This document shows, one piece after another, positions 36,547-49,000 of a stretch of DNA of 64,000 nucleotides (the first letter of the stretch is position 1; each line of letters begins with the position of its first letter). The translations under genes and the position numbers were made by a program. Source of the stretch: Membranipora membranacea (lineage: Eukaryota; Bryozoa; Gymnolaemata; Cheilostomatida; Membraniporidae); the NCBI GenBank assembly GCA_914767715.1, contig OU612069.1, positions 15,435,387-15,499,386 on the forward strand, given 5' to 3'. The notes beneath the pieces are model-generated. The model saw only the letters and a program-made list of their open reading frames with translations. It was not told where the DNA came from and did not search any database.

Positions 36547-38872
36547 GTGTTAATGGTATACTGTACACTGTTTGGCGCGCCCTCTAGTGGCGTTGTCAAG
36601 AAGACTGTTAAGAAAATCCATGATACAATAGAAACATTAGAAAGGGGAAATCCCTCAGCTACAATCTATGCTCTGGGGGACTTCAATAGCGCCTATGTAC
36701 AGCTCCCACACTTCAAACAGCAAGTTACCTGTTCCACCAGAGGTAACAAAATCCTTGATAAATTACAAATCTATCAAGCTCCCAGAGCTAGGAAACTCTG
36801 ACCATGCATGTGTCTATCTTCTTCCAACATATAAACACAGGGCATTGGTCAGTCAGCCTGTTACAGTCACTAAGCAGATATGGAATGAAGACAACATGAA
36901 TAAGCTACTAAGCTGTCTAGATGATACCAACTGGGATGAACTGCTTACTGCTCCTGATGCAAATGAAGCCGCTGACACATTTGTAGACTACCTGAACTTC
37001 TCAATGGAAACATGTATACCAACCAAACGATTAGTCATACCAGCCAACAACAAAACGTGGATGACTCCTAGAATCAGCCGGCTGTTTGGTGAGAGAACCC
37101 AGGCTTACCAAAGTAACTCAGCTGAACACCGCATATTGAAAGGGCAAGTCCAGAAAGCCATAAGAGAGGCAAAGCATAATCATGCCTCAGACATTGAGAC
37201 TAGAATGCAATGTAATAGTAGACTAGCATGGAGTCAGTTGAAGTCAATCTTGAAATTAAAAGATAATGCAAAAGGGTGCTCTCTTGAATCTGATGTATTG
37301 AATGCTTTTTTCAATCGTTTTGATAAAGAGAGTGAGTGTCCAGACTTATCATCTCTTGAACCTATTTTTGATGATTTTTCTTTTGAGGAAATTTATGCAA
37401 CTCTATGTAATGTACAAGCGTGTAAGAGCCCGGGTCCAGACAACATCACCGCAAAAATGCTCAAATGTGCTGCATCCACCCTAGCACAACCCCTGACACT
37501 GCTTCTTAATCGATCACTTCAGGAAGGTGTTATGCCTAGAGTTTGGAAAACAGCAAATATCAAACCTATTCCTAAGTGTGCAGGGGCATCAGATCCTAAA
37601 GATTTTAGGCCGATAGCCCTCACTTCCATTGTGGGCAAATGTCTCGAGCGTCTGGTTATGAAACGACTCTCACCATTACTAGACGACCCCACCCAGTTTG
37701 CGTATGAGTCTGGCAGGTCTACTGAAGATGCTCTAATCACTCTGATCGACTCGGTAACTGAACATCTTGACAGCCATGCTAAAAATCGGGTCCGAGCTCT
37801 TTTTATAGACTTTTCTAGTGCTTTTAACACCATCAATCCTGCCACAATAATCAGCAAACTCGATAGCTACAACATCAATCCTAACATCATCAACTGGCTA
37901 TATAACTTCCTTACAAATAGAACACAGCGAGTCATTACATCAGTCAACACGTCAAAATCATTGAGCACTTCAACTGGAAGCCCTCAGGGATGCGTCATCA
38001 GCCCACTGCTATTCTCCTTTTATGTTGTCGATATGCCATCAACAAGCAACATCAAACTAGTAAAATATGCCGACGACACTGTGATCATTGAATTGTTGAC
38101 AGAAAACCAGCCATCTGAACTTCAAACAATGACTAATACCATCAACTCATGGTGCGCGGATAATTACCTAATACTCAATGCAAAGAAAACAAAAGAAATG
38201 GTCATGTGCAATGCAAGGGAAAACCCAAGCTACCCACAACTGCTTGTAAACAATACTTCAATTGAGCAGGTAGAACAATTTACATACTTAGGCACCATTA
38301 TTACCAACAAACTGGATTTTACTCTGAACACCTTGAAAACTACAGCGAAAGCTCGCCAAAGGCTACATATAATCGCCAAGCTATACCATCTCGGTGTCAC
38401 TGAGAAACTAATAACGACCTGCTACAAGTCCTTCATAGAGTCAGTAATCACCTACCACCTGGTTGTGCTATATAGTCATCTGAGCGCAGACTCTAAGAAA
38501 AAGTTAAAATCTGTGATAAGAACTGCAGGTTTCCTATCAGGCGAACTTACGTTCACACCCACAGACGACCTTTACTCTAATATACTGAAAGTAAAGAGCC
38601 TCCGTATGATTGCCACCGAAGATGAACCACTACTCCGTCTTAACCAGCTGCCGTCAGGCAGATATCAATCAGTCAAGTTCCGCGTGCAGATCCATGCCAA
38701 ATGTTTTAGAGCAGAATGTATCAAATACCTAAATAGTGTCTTCCAAAAGTAATAGTATTTTTTTATGGTCTTATCATTTTATTTATTTTTACAGAATCAA
38801 CAGTTTTAATAATTTTTACAGAGCACCCTACAGAGACAGTTTTATTTCTCAGAGATTGAGACCAAATATAAA
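36547..38872 (+). mobile_element. CR1-clade (Rex1/Babar-like) LINE, 5'-truncated, one frameshift
   Basis: Begins inside the APE-type endonuclease: LGDFN at about 36675 in one frame, then (after a deletion and frame change at about 36745-36770) LGNSDHACVYLLPTYK in the frame of the long ORF ending at 38752. That frame then encodes an intact reverse transcriptase of ~650 residues: WKTANIKPIPK and DFRPIALTSIVGKCLER (fingers), FIDFSSAFNTI (motif A), TGSPQGCVISPLLFS (motif B), YADD (motif C) and a C-terminal thumb. Intactness of RT with loss of the 5' end is typical of a recent truncated LINE insertion. Its 3' region runs to a CATA microsatellite. Confidence 0.88.
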
Positions 38873-38893
38873 CATACATACATACATACATAC
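38873..38893 (+). repeat. CATA microsatellite at the LINE 3' end
   Basis: About five copies of the tetranucleotide directly follow the LINE 3' untranslated region and probably mark its tail. Confidence 0.8.
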
Positions 38894-41249
38894 TCCTGGC
38901 TCCCTTATTGTAGTTTCCCATATAATACATATATAGAGCAAGGTATACGGTTGACCAAAACCTCCAATTTTTCACACATTATAGCGCCAGTTCCAGTAAG
39001 TATAGATTTGGTCAGACCATAATGCTATTTGATTTATCATTTGATTCAGCCATCTAAGAGGTGGTCAGATTAAAGCTACTGTATTCACAGGCACTGGGGC
39101 TATTATGGGAGAAAGTTGGCAATTAGCCATGTAAAAATTCAATGAGAAAACGCTTAGCCAAAAAGCCTCTAAATGTAATCTGAGATAATAAGATAATTCA
39201 CTTCTAGACCGGACATGGGTGGCTTGGGTCTTGTTATTGTTTCACTAGTGTACTTTTTGCTTTGAGGAGAAACTGACAATTTCAGTGTGTGTTGAGACTG
39301 CGAGCTAAATATAAAGATGTCATGGCATCGTGACACAATTTCACGCTTTGAAAATTCGCGTGTTTGCTTTCGGAAATGATACCGATTTTAGCATATCTGG
39401 ACAATAGAGAGTTTTTGAAGTCTGTACAGAAACGTGAAACATTTTGAGAAAAAACAACCTCTCAGTCTTGTAAACCATCTCGTTTGACGTTCAGTACAGT
39501 ATGAAAAACATTACAAGCTTTCGGTAAACTATAATTCATTTTAAGAGGTTGTCTTTCCTATTGTATTGAGGGTGTAACTCCCGTTTCAAGTTTGTGAAAA
39601 GTCATCAACAGCAAGAATTGTGTGCGTATTGACTGAAGTCTAACAAGACTGCTATTCCAAGTCTTAAGGAAGCTAAATTGGTGACATGTACAGTAATTGA
39701 AAGCTGTCTCTTACTGCTTCAACTTCAAGATGTGTGGTCATATATTTAAACTTCAGGTTGAACCTAGCCAAACTAGTGTAAGCTCTAAAAATTTATATGT
39801 GACACCACTTTCACTTTTCGGCAGAAGACAGTTAACAGATTTTTCACTCTCCATTATAAGTCTGTCAGAATTGCAATTGACTGGTGTTAGAAAATGAAGT
39901 CCCATATTTTGAACCCGGGTAAAACCTGAGGAAACATACTTTTCATAGGAATTGTGAAGGATTGGAATTGGGGTTTGTTTAAAAATATTTGAATCCTTGG
40001 TGTTGAATTTGATAAATATTTCTTTTCACATTAAATCAAATATGTTTCAAAAGCACTGGACTCTTGCATTTGTCCACTAAAAATACGATGCAAGGTTTTT
40101 CACCTCTTCTCACCTTTCATACCCCCTCTTTGTACCATTATATTATTATTACCCACCAATATCGCTCAACCTTTCTCATGCAAAAACTTAAAATAAAGTC
40201 ATCCTCAACTTTCATCCATAACTCATCTCTGAATTGATATTATTACACCCTGATGAGGAATAAACTATGCAGAGAGCCGATCACATAAATTTTTTCAAGA
40301 TAACACCTTGGACAATTGGCTGCAAAACTAGACAAGATGATAGACTAATTTCTTTGATTTTGGTTCATTGATCAACTAACCCCTAACCTTAAGCCTTAAC
40401 TGACAGTGCTCCTACTTTTTGTCGCCTCTCTTTATGCAATATCTTTCAATGATTTCCATTGGCCTGTTGAATGTTTTATCTCACCTTATAACCGGAGACA
40501 GATTGTCACACTGTAGTACTAATCCAACCGGCCTCAGGTATTCCTTTATCAGTAGAGAAGCCAACATGTTATCACTGATTGGCTGTTGGCTTCAGGACAG
40601 TCAATGTGAAGTCATAAAATACCGTTTCAAAAGTACCTGTTGCTTGAGTTGACTACCTTGAGACGTGGCAGACATCTGTAGCTCTAGCTACCTGTTGTGC
40701 TATTTTGAGAGCTGAAGTGTTTGAAGTTTAACAAAATCAACTATCATTGTCACATTAACTTGTTTAACCAGCTTTGCCTACTCATGACTGGAATTATGTT
40801 GGAGAAGGGGGGGGGGGGTAGTCCAAAACAAGAGGTTATAAACTAAACTGGAGGAGTGAGGGATGAATAAGGACAGAATCAGTGAAAAACATATTTTTGT
40901 TCTGTAGAAATAATGTTCTGATAATGATGCTTTGTGTATCTGCTTACAGCTTGATTTTGGTTATTCCATTATCCACGGCTGTAGACATTTTACCTAGGTA
41001 AATCTTTTTTTACCTGCAGCTATTTTAAGATGAATTGTAATGGTGAAGATTATTTTGGATATGACAATGAATGTTTTTGCCCAGGCAGGATTGTACTAAA
41101 AATGAACCAAAGCATCACCCCATGACAGAAAACAATCGGCACTCAATTGGTTACATATATTAATTGCATTATCTTTATGATTGTTTTTGTATCAATGCTC
41201 ATCATACTTTTGAGATCAGTGAGTTCTATTTATATTTAACAATTCGAAA

Positions 41250-41390
41250 TTGTCAAGGTAATGTGAAACAATTTCATGTTTTTTTGTGTTCTACAACAAA
41301 TCATGTTCTTGAATACGCCGAGATTTTAATTGCAATCATCAATTAGTGCTGACGTAATTGATGAATTCTAGAGTCCCTCTATCCACATAT
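41250..41390 (+). repeat. Diverged direct repeat, copy 1
   Basis: It parallels 42326-42451 through phrases such as CTACAACAAATCA, GTAATTGATGAA and CTAGAGTCCCTCTATCCACA. Non-coding; probable decayed mobile repeat. Confidence 0.7.
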
Positions 41391-42325
41391 CTTCACATTT
41401 TTGAGGCCCTCTAACTATTCTTCATTACTTACAGGAACATCTATTGAATTTCGAAATTCCATACTTCACTCAACTAAACCATCGAGTCACAGATGGAAAC
41501 AAAGCAAACTCATGTGCAAACTAACTCACTCGAGTTGATCAATTTTGTTCTGCAACTGAAGCAAAGAGAAATTTGTGCCAAACTGAACCAGAGCCAATTT
41601 TGAAGTAACAGTTTTTCGCCGTAGGGTTGTACATCTACTTCAGCCCATTCCCTAGTACACGTCTGACAATTTCTCTGTATCGACCCATGAGCATACACCA
41701 TATTTTAATACATTGTACACCCTCAATTTTGATATCAACTAAAGGCTCAGCATAGGAGGTGGTTTGTTCCTTAGATTTTACTCTCCCTATGATTTGGAAC
41801 TCACTCCCAATATATGCAAGACATTAGATATCACACATCCTTTGAATTATCTTGCAGCTCACACATTTTGTAGGCATATATATGTTTCATGATAGCATTG
41901 ATGCTGGGCTGGTTGCCACTGTTTAAGGTATTGTTAATCTACTAAGACTTCTTTCACAGGTATTTTACTGTAACATCTTCATCACACATGGCTTTTACGC
42001 AGCTATTCTACATTACGTTAATCTATTTTAACCTGTGATATTTATTTTTTCTTTCACCTTCTTCTATTTTGATTGCATTGACTGAGTTTTCGATGTGTAT
42101 TTTGTTCTGGGGCTACATCGAACTATGACGTCACCTTTTTGGTCACCCTAGAAAACTGCATCAATCACCATGGTCTGAGATCGAGCTGAAAAAAAGCAGT
42201 AAGGAATAGTACCAAGCTCTCACGACTTAGAGACTTAATGGTCAACCGCTTACCATTGATAGCTCAACCTTGCTAGCTCAGCCAAGCAACCCCAGTCACT
42301 CAAACACAGCCCCTTAAGCGATTGA

Positions 42326-42451
42326 CATTGTTAGGGCCATGTGAAATGATTTTACGTTTTTGGGGCTCTACAACAAATCAATTATCAATAACAAGGGTCA
42401 TTTAATGCTCACATAATTGATGAAGCCTAGAGTCCCTTTATCCACATATCG
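42326..42451 (+). repeat. Diverged direct repeat, copy 2
   Basis: Second copy of the repeat at 41250-41390, about 1.07 kb away in the same orientation. Shared words include CTACAACAAATCA and CTAGAGTCCCTTTATCCACA. Confidence 0.7.
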
Positions 42452-42942
42452 ATGTTCATTGACCTCATAATCCCTTTTTGGGAACTGTTGATATATCTCT
42501 TATGAGGAATGTACTCTTCCCCTTTAGATATAGTCAATGACCTCGCTTGAAAAATTACACTTTACAAATCTGCATTATCTACTGATCACTATGTGCGGTC
42601 GTTGGCACCTAGGAATTCAATCAAAGTTGGTCAGAGTCTCTTATGAGTTTCATGAACTTTGCACGATGTGAAAAGTATTCAACTGTGTCTTGACAAAAAA
42701 ACTGAAATTGATTTACAGAACCAGTTATTAAAGTTAGCACAGTATGTCTGTAGATAGGTTTTTTTGAAAGGAAAAATATTTCTACAAGGCCTATAAATAG
42801 CTGTTCCATTTTCATGTTTCAACACTCAACATTTACCAACCTTAAAATTGAACTTTGGGCTCAAGCTCAGGCAAAGGAACTTTTGAGCATGATGGGCTTT
42901 ACTCCTGGTTGGTTCTCATTACCATATTTTTTGTAACTTCAG

Positions 42943-44429
42943 CAGCAATGGTTTCATAGGTGGGAACCTAGGCATGAAGAGCGGATATTATCCAGATATA
43001 TTTGATGATGAATCCGCAAGAACTAATGTCATCTCTTCGATTGCATCAGGTGTATTTTTGCTCACAAGTAAGTATTCTCACAGTTATCGAACTTACAACC
43101 CTGATGTTAATGATGGTAAAGTTATACAGCTGTTGGAAAAAGTTTCCGTGATCAAATAAATAGTTGTCAAACTAGTGATTGCGAAGATAATTCAAAATTT
43201 CAAAGTGTTGCAAGTTGAGATGTAACAATTTACTCATATTTTTTCAGTCCCTATAGCCACTTTGGTAATGAAGGTAGTGGGATGCAGGGTGATAGCAGCT
43301 GCAGGTGCTCTTCTGACACTGGCAGGGATGATAGCGGCAGCATATGTGTCACAGATATGGCGCTTAGTTTTAGCTTACAGCATTCTGGCAGGTGAATAAA
43401 CTAAGTTGCCTCCCTGTAACTATTTTGCATTTGAATGTTGTTATACATTTTGTATAATTTACCTACCCAAATTCACTGGCTCCCTTATATGAATCTTCAT
43501 TCACAACAATTGCATGCAATAAGACCTTCATACATGTCTGACTGATTGAAATATCTTAAACCTATGTTTTTCTATTGCAGCTATTGGAGCAAGTTTGACA
43601 TATACATCAAGTGTTGGAATTATCCCACATTACTTCAAAGAATTGAAAGCAGCTGCGTATACAGAGCTTGAACTTGGTGTGGGGATTGGGTTCACTGCGC
43701 ACCCATACATCACATCTGCATCTCTTGACACATTTGGATTTGGATGGGCAACACATTTCACCAGTAGAAGCATTGTCATCCTATGTCAAAGCTTTCAGAC
43801 ACTTTGCAACTCCTTTCTTTTTGTCAAATGCCTTTTTTGTTATTGGTGGAAGGGCAGCAATGAGTATTAACTTCTATGGATACATGGCGGAGCATTTTGA
43901 TCCTAGTATTGCTGTTGTTGCCTACACCATACACGGTGTGAGTTTTCTAGTGTGTTTGGTATTTTTTGTGCTATATGGTTTGAAGTTTCACATGAACTAC
44001 TTCATAGCTTATACAGTTGTCAATTTTACTTACGGGATTGCCGTGCTTTTTGTCCCATTAATCCGCTCACCAATAGCTATATTTATTTACTCAGGACTTC
44101 TTTGTGTCGGCTTTGGGATATCTTTTGGCTTCCAAGGAAATGCTGTCTCTCACCTGTTTCCAGCTAAGGATGTCACATTTGTCTATGGACTAACAGAAGC
44201 AGTTGGTGGTGTGGGAATATTTGTTATACCTCTAGGCACTGGATACATACAGGCAAGCATTGGGCATGACAGTGGATTTTACTGCATAGGTACATGTTGT
44301 GCATTAGCTGGCGATTTATTATGCTTGGCTGCTCTTATCAGGCCATTGCTATGGCAAGCTTATCAAACAAATGAAAAGGAAAGTATCAATCTAGATGATG
44401 CCAAATTTGAGGAGCACAAAGCTCATTAG
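42943..44429 (+). pseudogene. SLC16/monocarboxylate-type MFS transporter, deleted and frameshifted
   Basis: Exons 42943-43067, 43248-43391 and 43581-44429. Family marks: GVFYP-like start of the first loop (SGYYPDIFDDESARTNVIS), a SIASGVFLLT helix, VGCRVIAAAGALLTLAGM, then the SLC16-type TYTSSVGIIPHYFK segment. At about 43745 the frame changes: the text up to TFGFG is in one frame and PVEALSSYVKAF onward in another. Comparison with the second copy at 63711 shows ~30 codons (a membrane helix and start of the central loop) missing exactly there. After the shift ~220 codons stay open, covering helices 7-12 and an acidic tail. The exon for helix 1 is not found. Either a recent pseudogene or a local sequence error. 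Poly(A) signal at about 44837. Confidence 0.8.
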
Positions 44430-46010
44430 CTAATGACTTCCTGACTTCTGATGTACACCTTTACTAGTAACTCTGTATTTTATTGATATTCGTTAGTGAC
44501 AGCAGCTACTGAATTTTAGGTGGCTTGACAAAATTAAAATGCTTCATTGGGATAACCTTGTTTATGATTATTTCTACCAATCATTCATGGGTATTATATT
44601 TTACCACTTTCAACCATGATAGAGTTAAATAACATAATTCCATTGGAAGATGCATTGCACTTTCAAAAGAAAGCTCAAAACTTTTGTGACCGAAATCTTT
44701 GTTAATTAACTTGTATATACAAATATTTCATACATACATTTTGCTGTATATTATGTGGACCAATGAAGGCGCATTTGAGCTACTGACTTAATTCTATTTT
44801 CAAGCATTATATATTTGTCTACTCAATTCTGTCAAAAATAAACGCTTAAATACCAAACCTGGTAGCTTTTGACCAGTTTTATGCCATGATTATTGAGATT
44901 GAGTATTGAGATTCATTCGAATCCTGGAAATACTATATTTTTGGTGATTTAGACCTCTGAGTGTAGTTCAAGCTCAGCCAAAAGCTTTACACCCAGTTGG
45001 CTCAGGGTGGGTGGGAGGTATATCGCACCCTCCCTGGTCTCTCTTTATCAAGAAATAATGTTACTCTTTGTTCAGACGTTTCTTTTTGACATAGCAGACA
45101 AGTGGAGTAATCATGATCAACACTTAATACAATCTCAGCAGTTGTTGAGAGGAATTGACACAATAGAAAATTGCCTGGACATTTCAAATAAGTCAATAGC
45201 CCAGCAGTTATCAGTGCTAAGTTGATAAAGGAAATTTTCTCTCCTACTTATGCATTCTCGGAAAAAGCAATTTAGGATGAGGCTAGGTTTCTTCCGCAAG
45301 ATTTTGTCTGCTGAAATCCAAGTTGTCATTTAAATGTCTTCTGTATTTATTTTCATTTTCCATGAGAACTGTGGCCACTGAAAAATTAGTTTCTCATATT
45401 CACCATGTATCCATTATTTGACGGTTAATGAGTGGGTCTCAGTATTGCTTTCCCAAAGAAAGGGTATGAAGATTATAATAACCATCATTGTAGTGTGAAT
45501 TTTTAAAGGAGTTGTCTACTTTTTGCTTTTTATTTTATAATTTTATTACAGAGCTACCATTCAGCCTGACTAAGTTCAATGACACATAATGACCTGACCT
45601 ATTACCATTAAATGACAATGAGGCGAAGCATAAATGAACAATCCTAATAGAATCAGACGCTCCTCAAGTGATGTGTCATGTTTTAGTGAATTGGTAAAAT
45701 ATCAAGCCGGGGGAGGTAGGAGGCAGCATGAATTCGATATTAAACCTGTTATGTGCTCGGTTAGGATTTTTTATTCACAGCCTGGAAACTAAACTCTACT
45801 AAAGTAGACTAAAAATATAAAATAATTATTGAAAACAAAGAAAACCGACCCAATCATCAACACTATACATGCTATTGATGAGGTTCTGTTGTTACAAAAA
45901 CTTAGCAATATATCTAATGCTGCAACACTAATTTCTGCCTGACAACTGCAACCTTTAGTTAGACACCTTATTTAAATGGCAAATAGCCTACACCGTCCAA
46001 CGTTTAACCT
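44430..46010. other. Intergenic between convergent genes
   Basis: This is the 3' flank of the transporter (+) and of the lectin-mucin gene (-). No further feature is supported. Confidence 0.5.
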
Positions 46011-49000
46011 TCATAGGTTATGAAACACCAGCTTCTTCGGTGGCCTTCCTCTTGTTTTACATGATGAGGGACGTTTACCATCTTTGGCTTTGACTTTTAG
46101 CTTATCTTTCCCTTTGTAGGTGATGTTTCTTATTCCAAGCTTGCCTGAGTTAACCAGATTAGGGACATCTAGAAAGAATATCAATCCGATGATACCGAAG
46201 AACGTAACCACTCCAAATGCGCCAGAAGCCTACAATGTAGGAAACGGAATTTTTAGACAAGTAACACTATTGGTAGGGTTTTCTGGGGTTTTGATCACAG
46301 CTGTTTTCTGGGGTAACAAGCTGGCTCCATGTATCGATTATGAATACATTCTTCAATGGAAAAATACTACACAGTAAGCAGCCTTTCTCTGTCCTTAACT
46401 TACTCATAATTTAATGATAAAAATGATGATACGATCTCGAGACAAATTTAGATATTCTTGGTAGCTGAACTTATTGTGGTGCATGATTCCTGAGCGTCAT
46501 TTTGTATATAAATTCCTTACTGCAATTACAGCCACAGGACCTTCCACTGCTGGATGTGTTTTGGCTGGAACTACTGGTTCAGGTTTTTCTCCCTTTTCTC
46601 TACCACTTGGAATATACTCTCGTTCTGAAATTGAAACAAGATCTTTGTTGCAGCATGATGCATTGGCAATTGGTGGTATAATGATTGATTGGTAAGATAA
46701 TGGGATACAGTTTTTCAAGTTATCATTAATGATTCATTTTTCTTGACTAAGGCAAGTGAATTTTTCCACCACAGAATTTGAAATTTGTAATCCTGTTCTT
46801 GCACCCTGATCCTACCCTTCCGCTTCATTCTGAGATAACGTTAAGAAGAGTGAGGAGTGCTTGTAGCAGCAAAAAGAAGCTGTCAGATCACTGGTTCACT
46901 TTGAAGAAAATGAACTTGTAACTCTGCCTCAATCAGAAACCTCTTGGATGGTTCAGGGAAGATTTTCCCAATAATTTGGCTGTCGATAGCGAAGCATGGG
47001 AAAAGACTTTGGAACTTAACCTTTGCAGCTAATTCCTTCTATTTCACCGGTATCGCAGTTGTGTATAATTTCCATATCATAGTCCATAGGGCATTTGTAT
47101 GAGGTCTCAGGCGGATCCGCATAATCAGGATCTTGCCCATCAGTCGCTTGCTGTGTAGATTCTGTTTCTTTCTCGTTGTTGAGAGCGGTTTTAGAGCTTT
47201 GTTCAGATTTTGAGGCAAAGCCTGAATCTTGGTTAGCTGTGAAATATTAAGATATTGGTTACTCTGCAGACATCAATTCAATTGATTTGAATTGTAAAAC
47301 TCTACCAAAGACTAAATAATGCACCTCAGTTGTAACTAACTGAGATTTAGTTTGAACTTAAGAAGTCAAGACTTGCCTTTACAAACAGATTGTCTGGCAT
47401 TGTTGCAGTCATCGTTGAACCATTCACCATTGGCCGACTTTATGAATGTGCAATCTCCTTCTATAATACCACTGAATGGAAAGTTCATGTATTGGGAAGC
47501 TATCTCCTGACCATCATCATTGGTATATATGTAAGCTAAAAGAACATAAATTTATGGATACTACAAAACTTATTGTCTGGAAATGGAAAATTAAATATTG
47601 CATTGTCCTCAAGACATTTCTAGGAAAATATTGACCAAAATTTAATCCAATTGTTTGATGTGTTGTGATGTGTGTGAAAGAATTCACTTTAGCAAAAGGT
47701 AGCTTGAAAAGCAATCACCTCTTTGACTGGTTCTTGCACTTCTTGTGGAATTTGTTTGTTGTAAGTTGTTGGTCGTCAAAATCAAGTTAGTGGAGGCAGA
47801 GTTGTACACTTCCAAAGTCTCACGCTTTTTCCTCTCTCTGTCGTCCAAAGTCCTCATAATTATTCCGCCTATTTCACCTTCAAACTTTCTCATTTGATTG
47901 ATACGAATTGGTTTGGTGCTATTATCTTTCACCGCTGATAAAGTTGAGCCTTCACTAGAGGTTGTTAATTCCTGGTTTATTGATATAGGGCCCAGAGTTT
48001 CTGACAGTGTGCTTTGCTGTTTTGAGGTTGGGCTCTGGCTTACCGAGGTGCGGAGCAGGCTTGGTGACATATTACTCTGGGTTTCTGATGTTAAGCCCTG
48101 AGTTAATGATGTCGTTACTTGACTTGCTGACGAGGTATTTTGGCATTCTGATGTTAGGCTTGGGTTAGCTGTAGTGGAAATCATAGTCTCAGATGCTGGT
48201 GTTGAACCCTGGCTTGACGAAGTTGTGACCTGGCTTGCTGAACTTGTGTTTTGGCTTTCAGATGTTGGTCCTTGGCTTGCTGACGAGGTATTCTGGCTTT
48301 CTGATGTTAGGATTGGGTTGGCTGTAGTTGAAATCACAGTCTCAGATGCCGTGTCCCAAGTTGCTGATGAAGTGTTTGGCATATTTGGTGTTGAACCCTG
48401 GCTTGACGAAATTGTGACCTGGCTTGCTGAACTTGTGCTTCGGCTTTCGGACATTGGTCCTTGGCTTGCTGATGATGGGTTTGGCGTATTTGAGGTTGTA
48501 CCCTGGCTAAGCGTAGTTGGTCCTCGGCTTGCTGACGTTGTCCTGTGGAGTGATGCTTGTTCCTGGCTTGTTGACGTGGTGAACTGGCTTGATGTTGTTG
48601 GCCCTTGGTTTGCTGAAGTTGAAACCTGATTAGTAGTTGTTGATCCCTGTATATCTGAGGTTAGCCCCTGTAATGCTGATGTTGTACTTGGGGTGTTTGG
48701 CGTTGTAGGCTGGATAGATGATGAAGTTGTACTCCAGCTTGATGCTGTTGATCCCAAGCTTGCTGATGTTGTACCCTGGCTTTCAGACGATGACTCCTGG
48801 CTCTCTGATGTTACACCTTGGCTCGTTGTAGTTGTTCCTTCGGTTTTTGTGGTTGGAGAAATAGACGCCTGTAAATCTGTTGTTGCTTCCTGTCCTGTAG
48901 TGCCTGGAAAACTTGTAGTGTATGAAGATGTTGCATCAGTTGTAGATGAAGATGTTGCATCAGTTGTTGATGATGATGCAAAAGACACTTCAGTTCCATT

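Larger units (their letters stand above)
38894..42942. other. Long intergenic region
   Basis: No supported exon was found. Contents: a run of 12 G at 40807-40818 and a pair of diverged direct repeats at 41250-41390 and 42326-42451. The first exon of the transporter gene that follows should be here but was not recognised. Confidence 0.5.

Noticed and set aside
37519-37857. Minus-strand frame inside the CR1-like LINE
   Set aside because: Antisense shadow of the reverse transcriptase domain.
46120-46377. Plus-strand frame with a hydrophobic segment opposite the lectin-mucin last exon
   Set aside because: The minus strand has a matching acceptor, TM continuation and stop in phase; the plus frame is its shadow.
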